64,000 nt of DNA from Rhodococcoides fascians NBRC 12155 = LMG 3623 (GCF_001894785.1 NZ_BCWW01000009.1:186001-250000); one strand, 5' to 3'; positions 19,901 to 29,059 are shown, counted from the stretch's first letter. Translations and numbers: made by a program. Notes: generated by a model not told the origin, from the letters alone.

Positions 19901-20126
19901 CACCAACGCATGGCAGGACCATTTCGGCGGCGGCCCGCTCGGATGGATCGATGTCGTTGCCTCGGCCCGCACCATCCCGTCGTACCTGGACGGGGACTGG
20001 GATCGCGACTGGGGATCGATCGAGCAGTACACACCGTACGACCGATCGGCTGAGCCGGCGAAGATCACAGCAACCGAGATCCAGCGTTCCGGCCTGTGGA
20101 CGCCCGGTCCCATCAAAACCGGTTAA
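16995..20126 (+). CDS. arabinosyltransferase of the EmbA/EmbB/EmbC family
   Basis: Integral membrane GT-C glycosyltransferase (family GT53) that adds arabinofuranose from decaprenyl-phosphoryl-arabinose to arabinogalactan or lipoarabinomannan. 1043 residues, near the usual size of 1050-1100. N-terminal helix, a periplasmic domain, then the catalytic aspartates in GANTSDDGYQLGM after the second helix, about a dozen further helices to residue 690, and a large C-terminal periplasmic carbohydrate-binding region. The ATG at 16995 is preceded by GGGAG at 16983; a GTG at 16980 is also in frame. It stands alone, without the embCAB neighbours, and is followed by an ABC exporter. Which Emb paralogue it is cannot be decided by reading. 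Confidence 0.9.
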   Translation: MARLVAIVSALVGILLTISIPLLPIEQQQSSLTWPQSETVGNVEAPLVGYTPISVDATVPCAAAADLSDGGLLLSTSPKGSPDAYRYGLVAEVTGGEASQLKVTLRDSVLLEKPVAELSPSTAGDCLLTITSNGTATTVGLTGDDTVSREGDVRPQLVGVFSDLQGNVPGLQLQAELDSRFSSTPSALKWFAMIVGVLATGISLVALHRLDLSDGRRARRFLPRRWWSFGPADAVVIGTLLVWHVIGANTSDDGYQLGMARTADHAGYMANYFRYFGVPETPFGTPLYDMFTLLSHVSTASVWMRIPTLICGVVVWLVLSREVIPRFGAAARASKTALWTGGLVMLAFWLPYNNGLRPEPFVALGVLLTWCSVERSIATRRLLPAAAAILIAALTVTCAPSGFICFAPLIAGARPVIQIVVARARAFGTTAWGALTLLAPLIASGTVVLVFAFGNQTVAGMLEMQRVHTAAGPSQAWFEEYLRYQWLMNMDIDGSLARRFGVFVMVVSLIAVVIAMLRKGGKIPGTATGPARRIVGITVGAMALMMITPTKWTHHFGVFAGLAASVAVLAAVATGAAVLRSRRNRLLFAAAVSFLTAVAFTGTNGYWYVSAWGVPFWDKPILVAGLGISTMFLGLTVLLLLAAVWFHLRAPYVRADKPMARWWSVPPIAVAAGLMVLLAVASMAKGAVAQWPSYSVAKSNLSALAGNTCGLANDVLLETNPNADVLQPVSGDAVAALGAENDGFTPDGVARDLTADKESSASGTSNTVDTEDQQQPTSTTGAGTGGSALPYGLDPATVPVLGSFGADTPATLTTGWYALPADPGQLVSIAAAGRIRSVNSDGIVTYGQNLELEYGVDGRAQGRVTPIDIGPTPSWRNLRVPMDLIPAGSNMIRLILSDTDRDPDQWLAVTPPRVPRTQTLNEVVGRENPVLLDWEVGFNFPCQHPFDHRLGVAEVPQYRVLPDRSGAVITNAWQDHFGGGPLGWIDVVASARTIPSYLDGDWDRDWGSIEQYTPYDRSAEPAKITATEIQRSGLWTPGPIKTG

Positions 20127-20181
20127 TCTCTACGCGTTCGGAAGTCCTTATACCGACAGTGGAAGAAACGGGGAGAGGGCC

Positions 20182-21150
20182 ATGGCGAACGCTATAGAAG
20201 TAGAGAACCTGGTACTTCGGTACGGGAAGAACGTCGCGCTCGACGGGATCGATTTCACGGTGCCCGAGGGCACGGTACTCGGTGTGCTCGGCCCCAACGG
20301 TGCGGGCAAGACGACGGCGGTGCGGATCCTGGCCACTCTGCTGCAGGCAACGTCCGGTTCGGCGCGGGTGTTCGGGCTCGATGTAGCGAAGCAAGCCAAC
20401 GAGGTTCGGGGGACGATCGGCCTGACGGGCCAGTTCGCGGCTGTCGACGAGTATCTGACCGGGTACGAGAATCTGGAGATGGTCGGCAGACTGTTCGGGC
20501 TGCGCAAGGCCGAAGCGAGGAAACGCGCCGACGAGCTGCTGAGCAGATTCGACCTCGAATATGCACGCGACCGCACCGCCAAGCAGTACTCCGGAGGTAT
20601 GCGTCGCCGACTCGACATCGCGGCCAGTCTGATCGGCAGGCCACGGGTGGTGTTCCTCGACGAACCCACCACCGGTCTCGACCCGCGCAGCCGAATCACG
20701 ATGTGGGAGTTCATCGCAGATCTCGTCCGTGACGGAACGACGATCCTGTTGACGACGCAGTACCTCGAGGAGGCGGACCGGCTCGCCGATTCGATCATCG
20801 TGCTCAACAAGGGCAAGATCATCGCGCGCGGCACCGCCGACGAGCTGAAGGCCCAAACGGGCGGCGAGCGAATCGAATTCGTACTCACGGACCGATCTCA
20901 GGCCGATCGCGCCAAGGAGATCCTGACCCCGATCGGCGTCGAGCCGCCCACCCTGGACGAACAGGTGGGACGGATCGTCATGCCGGTCAACGGTGGATCG
21001 AAGGATCTGTCCACGGCGTTGAGTCATCTGGAAGCTGCGGGAATCGGGGTGGTCGACGTCGGTCTGCGACGGCCGAACCTCGACGATGTGTTCCTGTCTC
21101 TGACCGGTCAGACCACCGGCGAGCCCGAGGCTGCGGAGGAAGAGAAATGA
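20182..21150 (+). CDS. ABC transporter ATP-binding protein (DrrA-like)
   Basis: ATPase of 322 residues for an ABC-2 type exporter. Walker A GPNGAGKTT (about 42-50), signature YSGGMRRRLD, Walker B VVFLDEPTTGLDP, then a C-terminal extension typical of daunorubicin-resistance-type DrrA proteins (the GIEPPTLD-like and LDDVFLSLTG segments). The ATG at 20182 follows GGAGAGGG. The stop overlaps the permease start by four bases. Position 55 bases after the arabinosyltransferase makes a cell-envelope lipid or glycan cargo possible, but drug or antibiotic export is equally compatible. Confidence 0.9.
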   Translation: MANAIEVENLVLRYGKNVALDGIDFTVPEGTVLGVLGPNGAGKTTAVRILATLLQATSGSARVFGLDVAKQANEVRGTIGLTGQFAAVDEYLTGYENLEMVGRLFGLRKAEARKRADELLSRFDLEYARDRTAKQYSGGMRRRLDIAASLIGRPRVVFLDEPTTGLDPRSRITMWEFIADLVRDGTTILLTTQYLEEADRLADSIIVLNKGKIIARGTADELKAQTGGERIEFVLTDRSQADRAKEILTPIGVEPPTLDEQVGRIVMPVNGGSKDLSTALSHLEAAGIGVVDVGLRRPNLDDVFLSLTGQTTGEPEAAEEEK

Positions 21151-21941
21151 GCAACGTTCTCCTGGATTCGGCGATCATCACCAAGCGAAACCTGATCAAG
21201 CTCAAGCGAGTTCCCGATCTGCTGTTCTTCGCGACGCTGTCACCGATCATGTTCGTGCTGTTGTTCGCCTATGTCTTCGGCAGTGCCATCGACGTACCCG
21301 GTATCGACTACAAGAGCTTCCTGATGGGCGGCATCTTCGTCCAGACGATGATCTTCGGTGCGTCCATCACCGGATCCTCGCTGGCCGAGGATCTGCAGAA
21401 GGGCGTCATGGACCGCTTCCGGTCGCTGCCGATGGCGCGATCTGCCGTCGTCATCGGGCGGACGGCCGCCGACGTCGGCAACAACGTCGTCACCATCACG
21501 ATCATGTCCATCACCGGACTCATCGTGGGCTGGCGCATCACGTCGTCGTTCTTCGACGCTCTGCTCGGTTACGTGCTGTTGCTGTTGTTCGCGTACTCGA
21601 TTTCGTGGGTGATGGCGCTGGTGGGACTGATCGTGCGCTCCCCGGAGATCTTCAACAACGCGTCGTTCATCGTGATCTTCCCGCTCACGTTCATCGCGAA
21701 CACCTTCGTGCCGATCGACAACTTCCCGAGCGTGCTCAAGACCATCGCGGAATGGAACCCCATCTCGTCGGTGACCCTGGCCGTGCGTGAGCAGTTCGGC
21801 AACACCAATCCGATGGCCCCACCGCCCGAGGTGTGGCCGTTGCAGAACCCGGTCCTGTACACGTTGATCTGGGTCGTGGTGATGCTCGTGGTGTTCGTGC
21901 CGCTGTCGGTCCGCAAGTACCAGAAGACGATGACTGCCTGA
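21147..21941 (+). CDS. ABC-2 type transporter permease (DrrB-like)
   Basis: Membrane partner of the preceding ATPase, 264 residues with six predicted helices. The segment ITKRNLIKLKRVPDLL at the N-terminus and the DRFRSLPMARSAVVIGR coupling region are typical of DrrB-like permeases. ATGA overlap with the ATPase indicates a fixed stoichiometry. A terminator follows 15 bases after its stop. Confidence 0.9.
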   Translation: MSNVLLDSAIITKRNLIKLKRVPDLLFFATLSPIMFVLLFAYVFGSAIDVPGIDYKSFLMGGIFVQTMIFGASITGSSLAEDLQKGVMDRFRSLPMARSAVVIGRTAADVGNNVVTITIMSITGLIVGWRITSSFFDALLGYVLLLLFAYSISWVMALVGLIVRSPEIFNNASFIVIFPLTFIANTFVPIDNFPSVLKTIAEWNPISSVTLAVREQFGNTNPMAPPPEVWPLQNPVLYTLIWVVVMLVVFVPLSVRKYQKTMTA

Positions 21942-21956
21942 GATCGTCCGAAACGA

Positions 21957-21991
21957 CAACACCCCCGGCCGCTGAGCGACCGGGGGTGTTG
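21957..21991. terminator. bidirectional terminator between drrB-like gene and greA
   Basis: AACACCCCCGG-CGCT pairs with AGCG-CCGGGGGTGTT around a tiny loop. A-rich sequence on the left and TTGTTC on the right suit termination from both sides of this convergent pair. Confidence 0.85.
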
Positions 21992-22009
21992 TTCGAGAAA
22001 AGGCCCGAA

Positions 22010-22504
22010 TCAGGTGTGGTACGGCTCTGCGCTGACCAGCGTGACCTTCATGGTCTTGCCGTTGGGCAGGGTGTACTCGCGGGTGTCGCCGACCTTCGCG
22101 TCGATGAGCGATCCACCCAGCGGGGACGCGGGGGAGTACACCTCGAGCTTGCTGTCGCGGGCACCCTCTTCGCGGGTGGCGATCAGGAAGGTCTCGGTGT
22201 CGGACTCGTCGCCGTCGTAGTAGACCTTGACGACGGATCCGGGCAGAGCCACGCCCGACTGGGTGGGCGCCTCGCCGACCTTCGCGTTGTTGAGCAGTTC
22301 CTGCAGCTGACGAATGCGTGCTTCCTGCTGGCCCTGCTCCTCGCGCGCAGCGTGGTAGCCGCCGTTCTCCTTCAGATCGCCCTCTTCGCGACGCTCGTTG
22401 ATCTCGGCGGCGATGACGGGGCGATTGGAAATGAGCTGGTCGAGTTCGCTCTTGAGCCTGTCGTGTGATTCCTGGGTAAGCCAGGTCACCTGGGTCTCGG
22501 TCAT
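22010..22504 (-). CDS. greA: transcription elongation factor GreA
   Basis: Rescues backtracked RNA polymerase by stimulating transcript cleavage. 164 residues, the usual actinobacterial length: an N-terminal coiled coil bearing the acidic tip ([19 protein letters not shown]) and a C-terminal FKBP-like domain (about 80-164). The ATG at 22504 has GGGAG eight bases upstream; the longer open frame to 22672 is not needed. The 223-base gap upstream (22505-22727) holds the promoter region; I could not settle the hexamers, but ACACGGC and GCCGTGT arms at 22669-22694 may end the DUF4307 transcript. Confidence 0.96.
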   Translation of the reverse strand: MTETQVTWLTQESHDRLKSELDQLISNRPVIAAEINERREEGDLKENGGYHAAREEQGQQEARIRQLQELLNNAKVGEAPTQSGVALPGSVVKVYYDGDESDTETFLIATREEGARDSKLEVYSPASPLGGSLIDAKVGDTREYTLPNGKTMKVTLVSAEPYHT

Positions 22505-22727
22505 CTCGATCACTCCCTCGTAGTCGGAATCTCGAGTTCGATTCCGGTTTCTAGGCGGTAGGGCACGCAACGAAGAGGGGACTCCAATGGATGGATCCCC
22601 TTGGTCGGCCCGCATCCTGGAGCCGTCGACATCGTTGACGCAGGTAACCCTGCCCGCAATGCAGCAATACACGGCACCTGTGCGGCAGCCGTGTACGACC
22701 CGAGCTTACCACGAACAGGCTCTTCGC

Positions 22728-23168
22728 CTATCGGGCTCGTAAATACTCGGGAACATCGAGGCTGCAGCCGTACACGTCTCCAACGGCGGGTGGGGACGAC
22801 GTCGTCACGTCGGTGGTGAGCTCCACCGTGGTCGAGGAGGACTCCGGTGGGATGTACACCTCGCGCCGTCCCGTCTCGGAACCGTCGCGAGAACGAGCGC
22901 GGACGATGCACACCGCCGGCTGCTCCGGGTTCTCCCGGGTGACGCTGAATCGGATCGACATCGTGCTCTCGTCGACGATGTCGAACGAAAGTTGGCTGCC
23001 TTCGACGGGCTTGACCGAGAATTTCGTGTAGGCGTAGTAGGCCACGCCGAGCCCGACCAGCAGGACCAGTGCCACCAGTGCGATCTTCGTCGCACGTTTC
23101 GGAGCTCGCCGAATGCCGCTCGGACCGGAACCCGACGGGTATCTACCTGCGGGAAGTGCGTTGGTCAT
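22728..23168 (-). CDS. DUF4307 membrane protein
   Basis: Protein of 146 residues with one membrane helix (KIALVALVLLVGLGVAYYAYT, about 27-46) and an exported beta-rich domain with two cysteines (VCIVRARS and YGCSLD) that could form a disulfide. It corresponds to DUF4307, found next to mca and greA throughout mycobacteria; function unknown. It is divergent from mca across a 103-base gap that should carry promoters for both. Confidence 0.85.
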   Translation of the reverse strand: MTNALPAGRYPSGSGPSGIRRAPKRATKIALVALVLLVGLGVAYYAYTKFSVKPVEGSQLSFDIVDESTMSIRFSVTRENPEQPAVCIVRARSRDGSETGRREVYIPPESSSTTVELTTDVTTSSPPAVGDVYGCSLDVPEYLRAR

Positions 23169-23271
23169 GTCAGCTCTCGGAGTGAAATCGGGGGTGCCGC
23201 TGGGGGCATGTCGGCGTCAGGTGGAACTATAGGGCAGGCAAGAACAAGGCGAATCCGAGGTGAGGAAGAAC

Positions 23272-24147
23272 GTGTCCGGACTGCGGCTCATGGCAGTGCA
23301 TGCCCATCCCGACGACGAGTCCAGCAAAGGTGCTGCGACCACGGCCCGTTATGCGGCCGAAGGGCACGACGTTCTGGTCGTCACGCTCACCGGCGGCGAG
23401 CGAGGGGACATCCTCAATCCGGCCATGGACATTCCGGGCGTCCACCAACGCATCCGGGAGGTTCGACGCGAGGAGATGGCCGAGGCCGCGCGCATCCTCG
23501 GGGTACAGCAGACGTGGCTCGGATTCGAGGACTCGGGACTCCCCGAGGGCGATCCGCTGCCGCCGCTGCCCGAGGGCTGTTTCGCGCTGGTGCCGTTGGA
23601 GGTGTCCACCGAGGCGTTGGTGAAGGTGGTTCGAGACTTCAAGCCCCACGTCATCACCACCTACGACGAACGCGGCGGCTACCCGCATCCCGATCACATC
23701 CGCTGCCACGAGGTCTCGATGGCCGCGTGGGAAGCCGCGGGCGATCCCGAGCGTTTCCCCGATGCGGGTGAGCCGTGGACTCCGCTCAAGCTCTACTACT
23801 CGCACGGTTTCCTGCGTAAGCGCATGCAGCTCTTCCACGACTGGTTCATCGACCGCGGCGAGGAGAGCCCGTTCGTCGACTGGCTGAAGCGGTGGGACGG
23901 TCAGCGCGACGAGATCATGGAGCGCATCACCACGCAGGTCGACGTGGGCACCTGGTTCGAGCAGCGCGACGACGCACTGCGAGCCCATGCGACGCAGATC
24001 GATCCCAACGGAGCGTTCTTCGCGGTGCCGGTGGACGTCCAACGCAAGTTGTGGCCCACCGAGGAGTTCGAGCTCGCCCGCACCCGCGTGACCACGTCAC
24101 TGCCCGAGACCGACCTGTTCGCGGGAATAGAAGAGACCGAACAATGA
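23272..24147 (+). CDS. mca: mycothiol S-conjugate amidase
   Basis: Zinc hydrolase that cleaves mycothiol-toxin conjugates to a mercapturic acid and GlcN-inositol, the last step of mycothiol-based detoxification. 291 residues. The LmbE-like metal site is visible as [11 protein letters not shown] (about 9-19) and [10 protein letters not shown] (about 140-149). The GTG at 23272 follows GAGGAAG; another GTG at 23260 is in frame. The length and the LFHDWF region favour Mca over the paralogue MshB, and the conserved neighbours support it. The stop overlaps the next ATG (ATGA). Confidence 0.93.
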   Translation: MSGLRLMAVHAHPDDESSKGAATTARYAAEGHDVLVVTLTGGERGDILNPAMDIPGVHQRIREVRREEMAEAARILGVQQTWLGFEDSGLPEGDPLPPLPEGCFALVPLEVSTEALVKVVRDFKPHVITTYDERGGYPHPDHIRCHEVSMAAWEAAGDPERFPDAGEPWTPLKLYYSHGFLRKRMQLFHDWFIDRGEESPFVDWLKRWDGQRDEIMERITTQVDVGTWFEQRDDALRAHATQIDPNGAFFAVPVDVQRKLWPTEEFELARTRVTTSLPETDLFAGIEETEQ

Positions 24148-24416
24148 TCGTGTCGATCCTCGCCCAGCAGCCCACGGGGCCCGAGTTCGGCAAGTCGTCG
24201 CCGATCGGTCTGGTGATCCTCGTGGCGTTGCTGGTCGGAACGGCGCTGCTGATCTGGTCCATGAACAAGAAGATCAAGCGTCTGCCCGCGACGTTCGAGA
24301 AAGAAGATCCCACGCTGGATCAGGCGCTCGACGAGGGCACTGATCGTGGGGGCATCACGCCGAGCCCACAACCGGACACCAGCCGTCCGAAACCCGCTGT
24401 TCCCGACGAACCCTGA
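24144..24416 (+). CDS. small single-pass membrane protein downstream of mca
   Basis: Protein of 90 residues: a short exported N-terminus, one helix ([19 protein letters not shown], about 20-38), a basic stop-transfer NKKIKRLP, and an acidic, Pro-rich cytoplasmic tail. A gene of this kind sits between mca and the DUF255 gene in mycobacteria. It overlaps mca by four bases, and its TGA shares one base with the next ATG. Function unknown. Confidence 0.8.
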   Translation: MIVSILAQQPTGPEFGKSSPIGLVILVALLVGTALLIWSMNKKIKRLPATFEKEDPTLDQALDEGTDRGGITPSPQPDTSRPKPAVPDEP

Positions 24417-26425
24417 TGCTCGACGCGAACACGCTGGGCGAATCCACCAGTCCGTATCTGCGTCAGCACGCCGACAATCCGGTGCACTGGCAGCAGTGGG
24501 GACCGCAGGCACTGCAGTCCGCGCGTGATCGCGACGTCCCGATCCTGTTGTCCATCGGGTACTCGGCGTGCCACTGGTGTCATGTCATGGCACACGAATC
24601 GTTCGAGGACGAGGCCACCGCGGCCCTGATGAACGAGCACTTCGTGTGCATCAAGGTCGATCGGGAAGAACGCCCCGACCTCGATGCGGTGTACATGAAC
24701 GCCACTGTCGCGATGACCGGTCAGGGCGGTTGGCCCATGACCTGTTTCCTCACACCCGAGACCGAACCTTTCTACTGCGGGACGTACTACCCACCGGCCC
24801 CGCGCCAGGGGATGCCCTCCTTCGAACAATTACTGACCGCAATCGCCGATACCTGGTCCACCCGGCGACAGGAGGTGTTCGACGCGTCCGCGGCCATCGT
24901 CACCGAACTGCGCAAACAGAGCTCCGGAATTCCGGCCGGCGGACGACCGATAGACGCCGATTTTCTGGCCGCGTCCGTGGCGGCGGTCTGCGCCGACGAG
25001 GACACCACGTACGGCGGCTTCGGCCGGGCACCGAAGTTTCCACCGGGTGCACTGCTCGAGGGTCTGCTCCGGCACTACGAGCGCACCGGCAACGGTGAGG
25101 TACTCGACGTGGTTCGACGTACCGCGGCGGCAATGGCGCGTGGAGGCATGTACGACCAACTCGGCGGCGGCTTCGCACGGTATTCGGTCGACGCCGAATG
25201 GATCGTTCCGCACTTCGAGAAGATGCTCTACGACAATGCGCTGCTGCTGCGGTTCTACGCGCACGCCGCCCGGGTCGACGATGATCCGCTGGTGCGTCGG
25301 GTGGCGTCGGATACCGCACGATTCATGCTCGGTGAATTGCGCACGGCCAACGGCTGTTTCGCGTCGGCGCTCGATGCCGACACCGAAGGAGTCGAGGGTC
25401 TGACCTACGTGTGGACCCCCGAGCAGCTGGTCGACACCCTCGGTTTCGAGGACGGTGTGTGGGCGGCAGGCCTGTTCGCGGTGAACTCCGCCGGCACGTT
25501 CGAGGCCGGTATGTCGGTGCTGCAACTGCCCGCCGAGCCCGAGGACTACGACCGGTTCGCCCGCATCCGGAACGCGTTGTCGGCGGCTCGAGCGTCGCGG
25601 CCGCAACCCGGTCGAGACGACAAGGTGGTCACCGCGTGGAACGCACTGGCCATCACCGCGTTGGCCGAGGCCGGAACCGGCGCGAACGAACCGACCTGGG
25701 TCGACGCCGCCGTCGAATGCGGCGAGCAACTGTTCGCCACTCACGTCGAATCGGGACGTGTCCGGCGGGCGTCCCTCGGTAGCGCAGTGGGTGAGGCCAC
25801 CGGAGTGCTCGAGGACTACGCCTGCCTCGCCGTGGCCGCTGCCACGCTGTTCCAGGCCACCGGCGACGCCGTCTGGACCCGACGGATGACGACGATCCTC
25901 GACGCCGCGATCGAGCACTTCGCCGATCCCGACGACGCCGGCAGCTGGTTCGACACCGCCGACGATGCCGAGACCCTGGTGACCCGGCCGCGGGATCCGA
26001 TCGACGGCGCGACTCCGTCGGGAGCGTCGACGATGGCCGAGGCTCTGCTCACCGCCGCCGCCCTCGTCGATCACGAATCGTCCGCACGGTACGCCGAACT
26101 GGCCGCTGCCTCGCTCGCACGAGCAGCGGCCATCCTCGAACGCGCCCCCAGGTCGGGTGGTCACTGGCTGGCCGTGGCCGAGGCGTCGGTGCGCGGCCCG
26201 ATTCAGATCGCCGTGTCGCTCGCACCGGACGGTGAGTTGCTCGCCGCCGCGCGGTCGCTGGCACCCGGAGGTTCCGTGGTGGTCGCAGGCTCGGCCGACT
26301 CGTCTGCGCTGCTGACGGGCCGACCGCCCGTCGACGGGCAGGAAACGGCGTACGTGTGTCGCGGATTCGTCTGCGACCGGCCTGTGACGTCGGTCGAGGA
26401 TCTGGCGGCCGCACTGCGGAAGTGA
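24416..26425 (+). CDS. DUF255 thioredoxin-domain protein (YyaL/SSP411 family)
   Basis: Protein of 669 residues, the family length. The N-terminal thioredoxin-like domain begins NTLGESTSPYLRQHADNPV and has the active-site segment SACHWCHVM (CxxC, about 44-52). The remaining ~480 residues form an alpha/alpha toroid related to glycosidases and epimerases (GGMYDQLGGGFARYSVD, PHFEKMLYDNA). Role not established; a redox or sugar-linked function is guessed in the literature on the family. One-base overlap with the upstream small gene (TGATG) ties it to mca. Confidence 0.88.
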   Translation: MLDANTLGESTSPYLRQHADNPVHWQQWGPQALQSARDRDVPILLSIGYSACHWCHVMAHESFEDEATAALMNEHFVCIKVDREERPDLDAVYMNATVAMTGQGGWPMTCFLTPETEPFYCGTYYPPAPRQGMPSFEQLLTAIADTWSTRRQEVFDASAAIVTELRKQSSGIPAGGRPIDADFLAASVAAVCADEDTTYGGFGRAPKFPPGALLEGLLRHYERTGNGEVLDVVRRTAAAMARGGMYDQLGGGFARYSVDAEWIVPHFEKMLYDNALLLRFYAHAARVDDDPLVRRVASDTARFMLGELRTANGCFASALDADTEGVEGLTYVWTPEQLVDTLGFEDGVWAAGLFAVNSAGTFEAGMSVLQLPAEPEDYDRFARIRNALSAARASRPQPGRDDKVVTAWNALAITALAEAGTGANEPTWVDAAVECGEQLFATHVESGRVRRASLGSAVGEATGVLEDYACLAVAAATLFQATGDAVWTRRMTTILDAAIEHFADPDDAGSWFDTADDAETLVTRPRDPIDGATPSGASTMAEALLTAAALVDHESSARYAELAAASLARAAAILERAPRSGGHWLAVAEASVRGPIQIAVSLAPDGELLAAARSLAPGGSVVVAGSADSSALLTGRPPVDGQETAYVCRGFVCDRPVTSVEDLAAALRK

Positions 26426-26461
26426 CGTCGCCGACGCGGTGTTCCGCCTTCCGACGGGTCG

Positions 26462-27127
26462 TCAGAACAGGACGAGCCACACTGCCACGAGGTGGCAGAT
26501 TGCCGCCAACACCGTTGCTGCGTGGAAGAATTCGTGATGGCCGAATGTCGTGGGCCACGGGTTCGGCCACTTGGTGGCGTAGAGGACCGCCCCGACGCTG
26601 TAGAAGATGCCGCCGACCAACAGCAGCAGGAACGGTGCGAAGCCGACGTGCTCGATCAGGGTGGGAGCGACCGGCACGATCGCCCAGCCGAGAACGAGAT
26701 ACAGCGGTACCCCGACCCAGCGGGGAGCGGTGGGCCACAGCATCTTCAGAGCCACCCCGCAGATCGCTCCGATCCACACGACGATCAACAGAGTTCGTCC
26801 CGTCGCGGCCGGCAGACCCAGTACGGCGAACGGGGTGTAGCTACCGGCGATGAACAGGAAGATCATGGAGTGGTCGGCGCGTTTCATCCAGATCTGCGAC
26901 GCGGTGGTCTTCCAGTGCACGCGGTGATAGGTGGCGCTGACGCCGAACACCCCGCACACGGTGATCGAATAGATGCCCGTCGCGAGGCCTGCGCTGACCG
27001 ACACCAGGCTGAACGCCATCGTGACGAGGGTGATCGCGCACACTACCGCGACGCCGAAGGCGTACAGGTGAATCCAGCCACGCATGCGTGGCTTGACGGG
27101 TATCTCGTCCAGTCCGAACATCGTCAT
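26462..27127 (-). CDS. PAQR / hemolysin III family membrane protein
   Basis: Seven-helix membrane protein of 221 residues. Conserved PAQR residues are seen: SATYHRVHW with Ser/His (about 62-70), the Asp in KRADHSMIFLFIAGSYTPF (about 83-101), and the C-terminal FGHHEFFHAATVLAAICH histidines, which in the family form a zinc site in the membrane. The ATG at 27127 is preceded by GGGAGG at a nine-base spacing. Despite the hemolysin name the likely role is membrane-lipid homeostasis or amide hydrolysis. It is divergent from the prenyl synthase gene. Confidence 0.88.
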   Translation of the reverse strand: MTMFGLDEIPVKPRMRGWIHLYAFGVAVVCAITLVTMAFSLVSVSAGLATGIYSITVCGVFGVSATYHRVHWKTTASQIWMKRADHSMIFLFIAGSYTPFAVLGLPAATGRTLLIVVWIGAICGVALKMLWPTAPRWVGVPLYLVLGWAIVPVAPTLIEHVGFAPFLLLLVGGIFYSVGAVLYATKWPNPWPTTFGHHEFFHAATVLAAICHLVAVWLVLF

Positions 27128-27260
27128 GAAAGATGACCTCCCGTTCCGCCGTAGTGAACCTACGCAACCGTAGGTTCGGACGCTACTGTACCGGCCGCCC
27201 GCTCGAAGACGTCGGCGTAAGGTGATCCTCCGTGGTGATGAGAGCAGCGGTGACGAAGTA

Positions 27261-28043
27261 GTGGTGATCATTCCGCAGAAGGTGCGCGGCGTTCTCTACA
27301 ACGTGTACGAGCGGCGTTTGTTGAGTCAGCTCGAGGGTGTGCAGCACCCGCGGCACGTCGCGGTGATGTGTGACGGCAACCGGCGGTGGGCACGGGAGAA
27401 CGGGTTCACCGACGTCGCGCACGGCCACCGCATGGGGGCGCTCAAGATCGCCGAGATGCTCGGCTGGTGCGACGCTGCCGGAATCGAGATGGCCACCATC
27501 TATCTGCTCTCGACCGAGAACCTCCGACGGGATGCCGACGAACTTGATTCGCTGCTCGACATCATCACCGACGTCGTCGAGGAGATCTGCGGACCCGAGA
27601 TGAACTGGGGTGTCAAACTCGTCGGCACTCTCGATCTGCTGCCTGCTTCGACCTCACGCCGGCTCAAGGAGGCGGCTGCGCGCACCGAGGGCCGAACCGG
27701 AACGCACGTCAACGTCGCCGTCGGATACGGCGGGCGTCAGGAAATCGCCGACGCCGTGCAGTCACTGGTCACCGAGAAGATCGCCGAGGGCATCACCGGG
27801 GACGAGTTGGTGGCCTCGATCAACGTCGACGGTATCGACAGTCACTTGTACACCTCGGGTCAACCCGATCCCGATCTGGTCATCCGCACCTCGGGAGAGC
27901 AACGGCTGTCCGGTTTCCTGCTGTGGCAGAGCGCATATTCGGAGATCTGGTTCACCGAGGCCTATTGGCCCGAATTCCGTCGCGTCGACTTCTTGCGCGC
28001 ACTCCGCGACTTCGCCGCACGGCACCGACGGTTCGGTATCTGA
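27261..28043 (+). CDS. cis-prenyl diphosphate synthase, Z-FPP synthase-like
   Basis: Isoprenyl transferase of 260 residues that condenses isopentenyl diphosphate in cis. Motifs: the catalytic aspartate in VMCDGNRRWAR (about 34-44), LSTENLRRD, and RTSGEQRLSGFLLWQSAYSE-type C-terminal signature. Gene order matches the mycobacterial short-chain enzyme (Rv1086 type) that makes omega,E,Z-farnesyl diphosphate as primer for decaprenyl phosphate, the carrier used by Emb enzymes. Tandem GTGs at 27261 and 27264 are both possible starts. Strong similarity to UppS means the chain length is inferred from context. Confidence 0.88.
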   Translation: MVIIPQKVRGVLYNVYERRLLSQLEGVQHPRHVAVMCDGNRRWARENGFTDVAHGHRMGALKIAEMLGWCDAAGIEMATIYLLSTENLRRDADELDSLLDIITDVVEEICGPEMNWGVKLVGTLDLLPASTSRRLKEAAARTEGRTGTHVNVAVGYGGRQEIADAVQSLVTEKIAEGITGDELVASINVDGIDSHLYTSGQPDPDLVIRTSGEQRLSGFLLWQSAYSEIWFTEAYWPEFRRVDFLRALRDFAARHRRFGI

Positions 28044-28087
28044 CGTGCGCGGCTGGACCGTCTGGTCATTCCGCAGGCTCCACTCCT

Positions 28088-28117
28088 GTTCGTAGCCTGC
28101 TACGAACTTCCACTCAC
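28088..28117. repeat. palindrome family 2, partial copy, between convergent prenyl synthase gene and coaA
   Basis: GTTCGTAGC and GCTACGAAC pair around a CT loop; the right arm continues as TTCCACTCAC, while the expected matching left extension is replaced. A complete copy lies at 33506-33545. The gap is only 83 bases and separates two convergent genes, so a terminator role is plausible. Confidence 0.65.
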
Positions 28118-28126
28118 GACCTGGAC

Positions 28127-29059
28127 CTACAACTTTCGCAGGCGCAGCCGGTTGATCGCATGGTCGTTGTCCTTGCGCAGCACCATGGTTGCTCGCGGAC
28201 GTGTCGGCAGAATGTTCTCCACCAGGTTCGGCAGGTTGATCGAATGCCACAGATCCTCGGCCGCGATCTGCGCGTGATCGTCGGACAATCCTGCATAGTG
28301 ATGGAAATGCGAGGACGGGTCGGTGAACGAGGTCTTGCGTAGCGCCAGGAATCGTTTGACGTACCAGCTCTCGATGTCCTCGATGCGAGCGTCGACGTAG
28401 ATCGAGAAGTCGAACAGATCCGAGACCATCAGCCGAGGTCCGGTCTGGAGTACGTTGAGCCCCTCCACGATCAGGATGTCGGGCTGGCGAACCATGTGGT
28501 ACTGGCCTTTGACGATGTCGTACGACACGTGCGAATAGACCGGCGCGCCCACCTCTTCGGTTCCGGACTTGACCTCGGTGACGAACCTGAGCAGCTTGCG
28601 TCGGTCGTAACTTTCGGGAAAGCCCTTGCGGTGCAGGATCCCTCGGCGCATGAGCTCGGCCGTCGGATACAGGAAACCGTCCGTGGTGACGAGGTCCACG
28701 CGGGGATGGTGATCCCACCGGGCCAGGAGTGCTTGCAGCACACGGGCAGTGGTGGATTTACCGACCGCGACGCTGCCCGCTACGCCGATGACGAACGGAA
28801 CCTGTCGATCGGGATGTTTCTCACCGAGGAACGTGGCCGTTGCCGCGAACAACCGCTGGCGCGCGGCCACCTGGAGATGAATCAGCCGGGCCAGCGGCAG
28901 ATAGACCTCGGCCACCTCGTCCAGATCGATCTGCTCACCGAGGCCGCGCAGACCGACCAGTTCTTCCTCGGTGAGTACCAACGGTGTGGATTGACGCAGC
29001 GTGCGCCACTGCACACGGTCGAACTCGACGTACGGACTGGACTCGCTCACGCACGCCAC
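28127..29059 (-). CDS. coaA: pantothenate kinase, type I
   Basis: Catalyses the first committed step of coenzyme A synthesis. 310 residues. P-loop [15 protein letters not shown] (about 94-108), then [11 protein letters not shown] and the pantothenate-site segment [13 protein letters not shown]; the C-terminus is NRLRLRKL. The GTG at 29059 gives [15 protein letters not shown], which lines up with the mycobacterial N-terminus; a second GTG at 29050 is three codons shorter. The apparent 693-codon frame in which it lies is an artefact, since it runs antisense through the next gene. Confidence 0.95.
   Translation of the reverse strand: MACVSESSPYVEFDRVQWRTLRQSTPLVLTEEELVGLRGLGEQIDLDEVAEVYLPLARLIHLQVAARQRLFAATATFLGEKHPDRQVPFVIGVAGSVAVGKSTTARVLQALLARWDHHPRVDLVTTDGFLYPTAELMRRGILHRKGFPESYDRRKLLRFVTEVKSGTEEVGAPVYSHVSYDIVKGQYHMVRQPDILIVEGLNVLQTGPRLMVSDLFDFSIYVDARIEDIESWYVKRFLALRKTSFTDPSSHFHHYAGLSDDHAQIAAEDLWHSINLPNLVENILPTRPRATMVLRKDNDHAINRLRLRKL

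Noticed and set aside
26426..26461. Terminator between the DUF255 gene and the PAQR gene
   Set aside because: Only a weak TGACG/CGTCA pairing with a long loop is visible; not strong enough to call.
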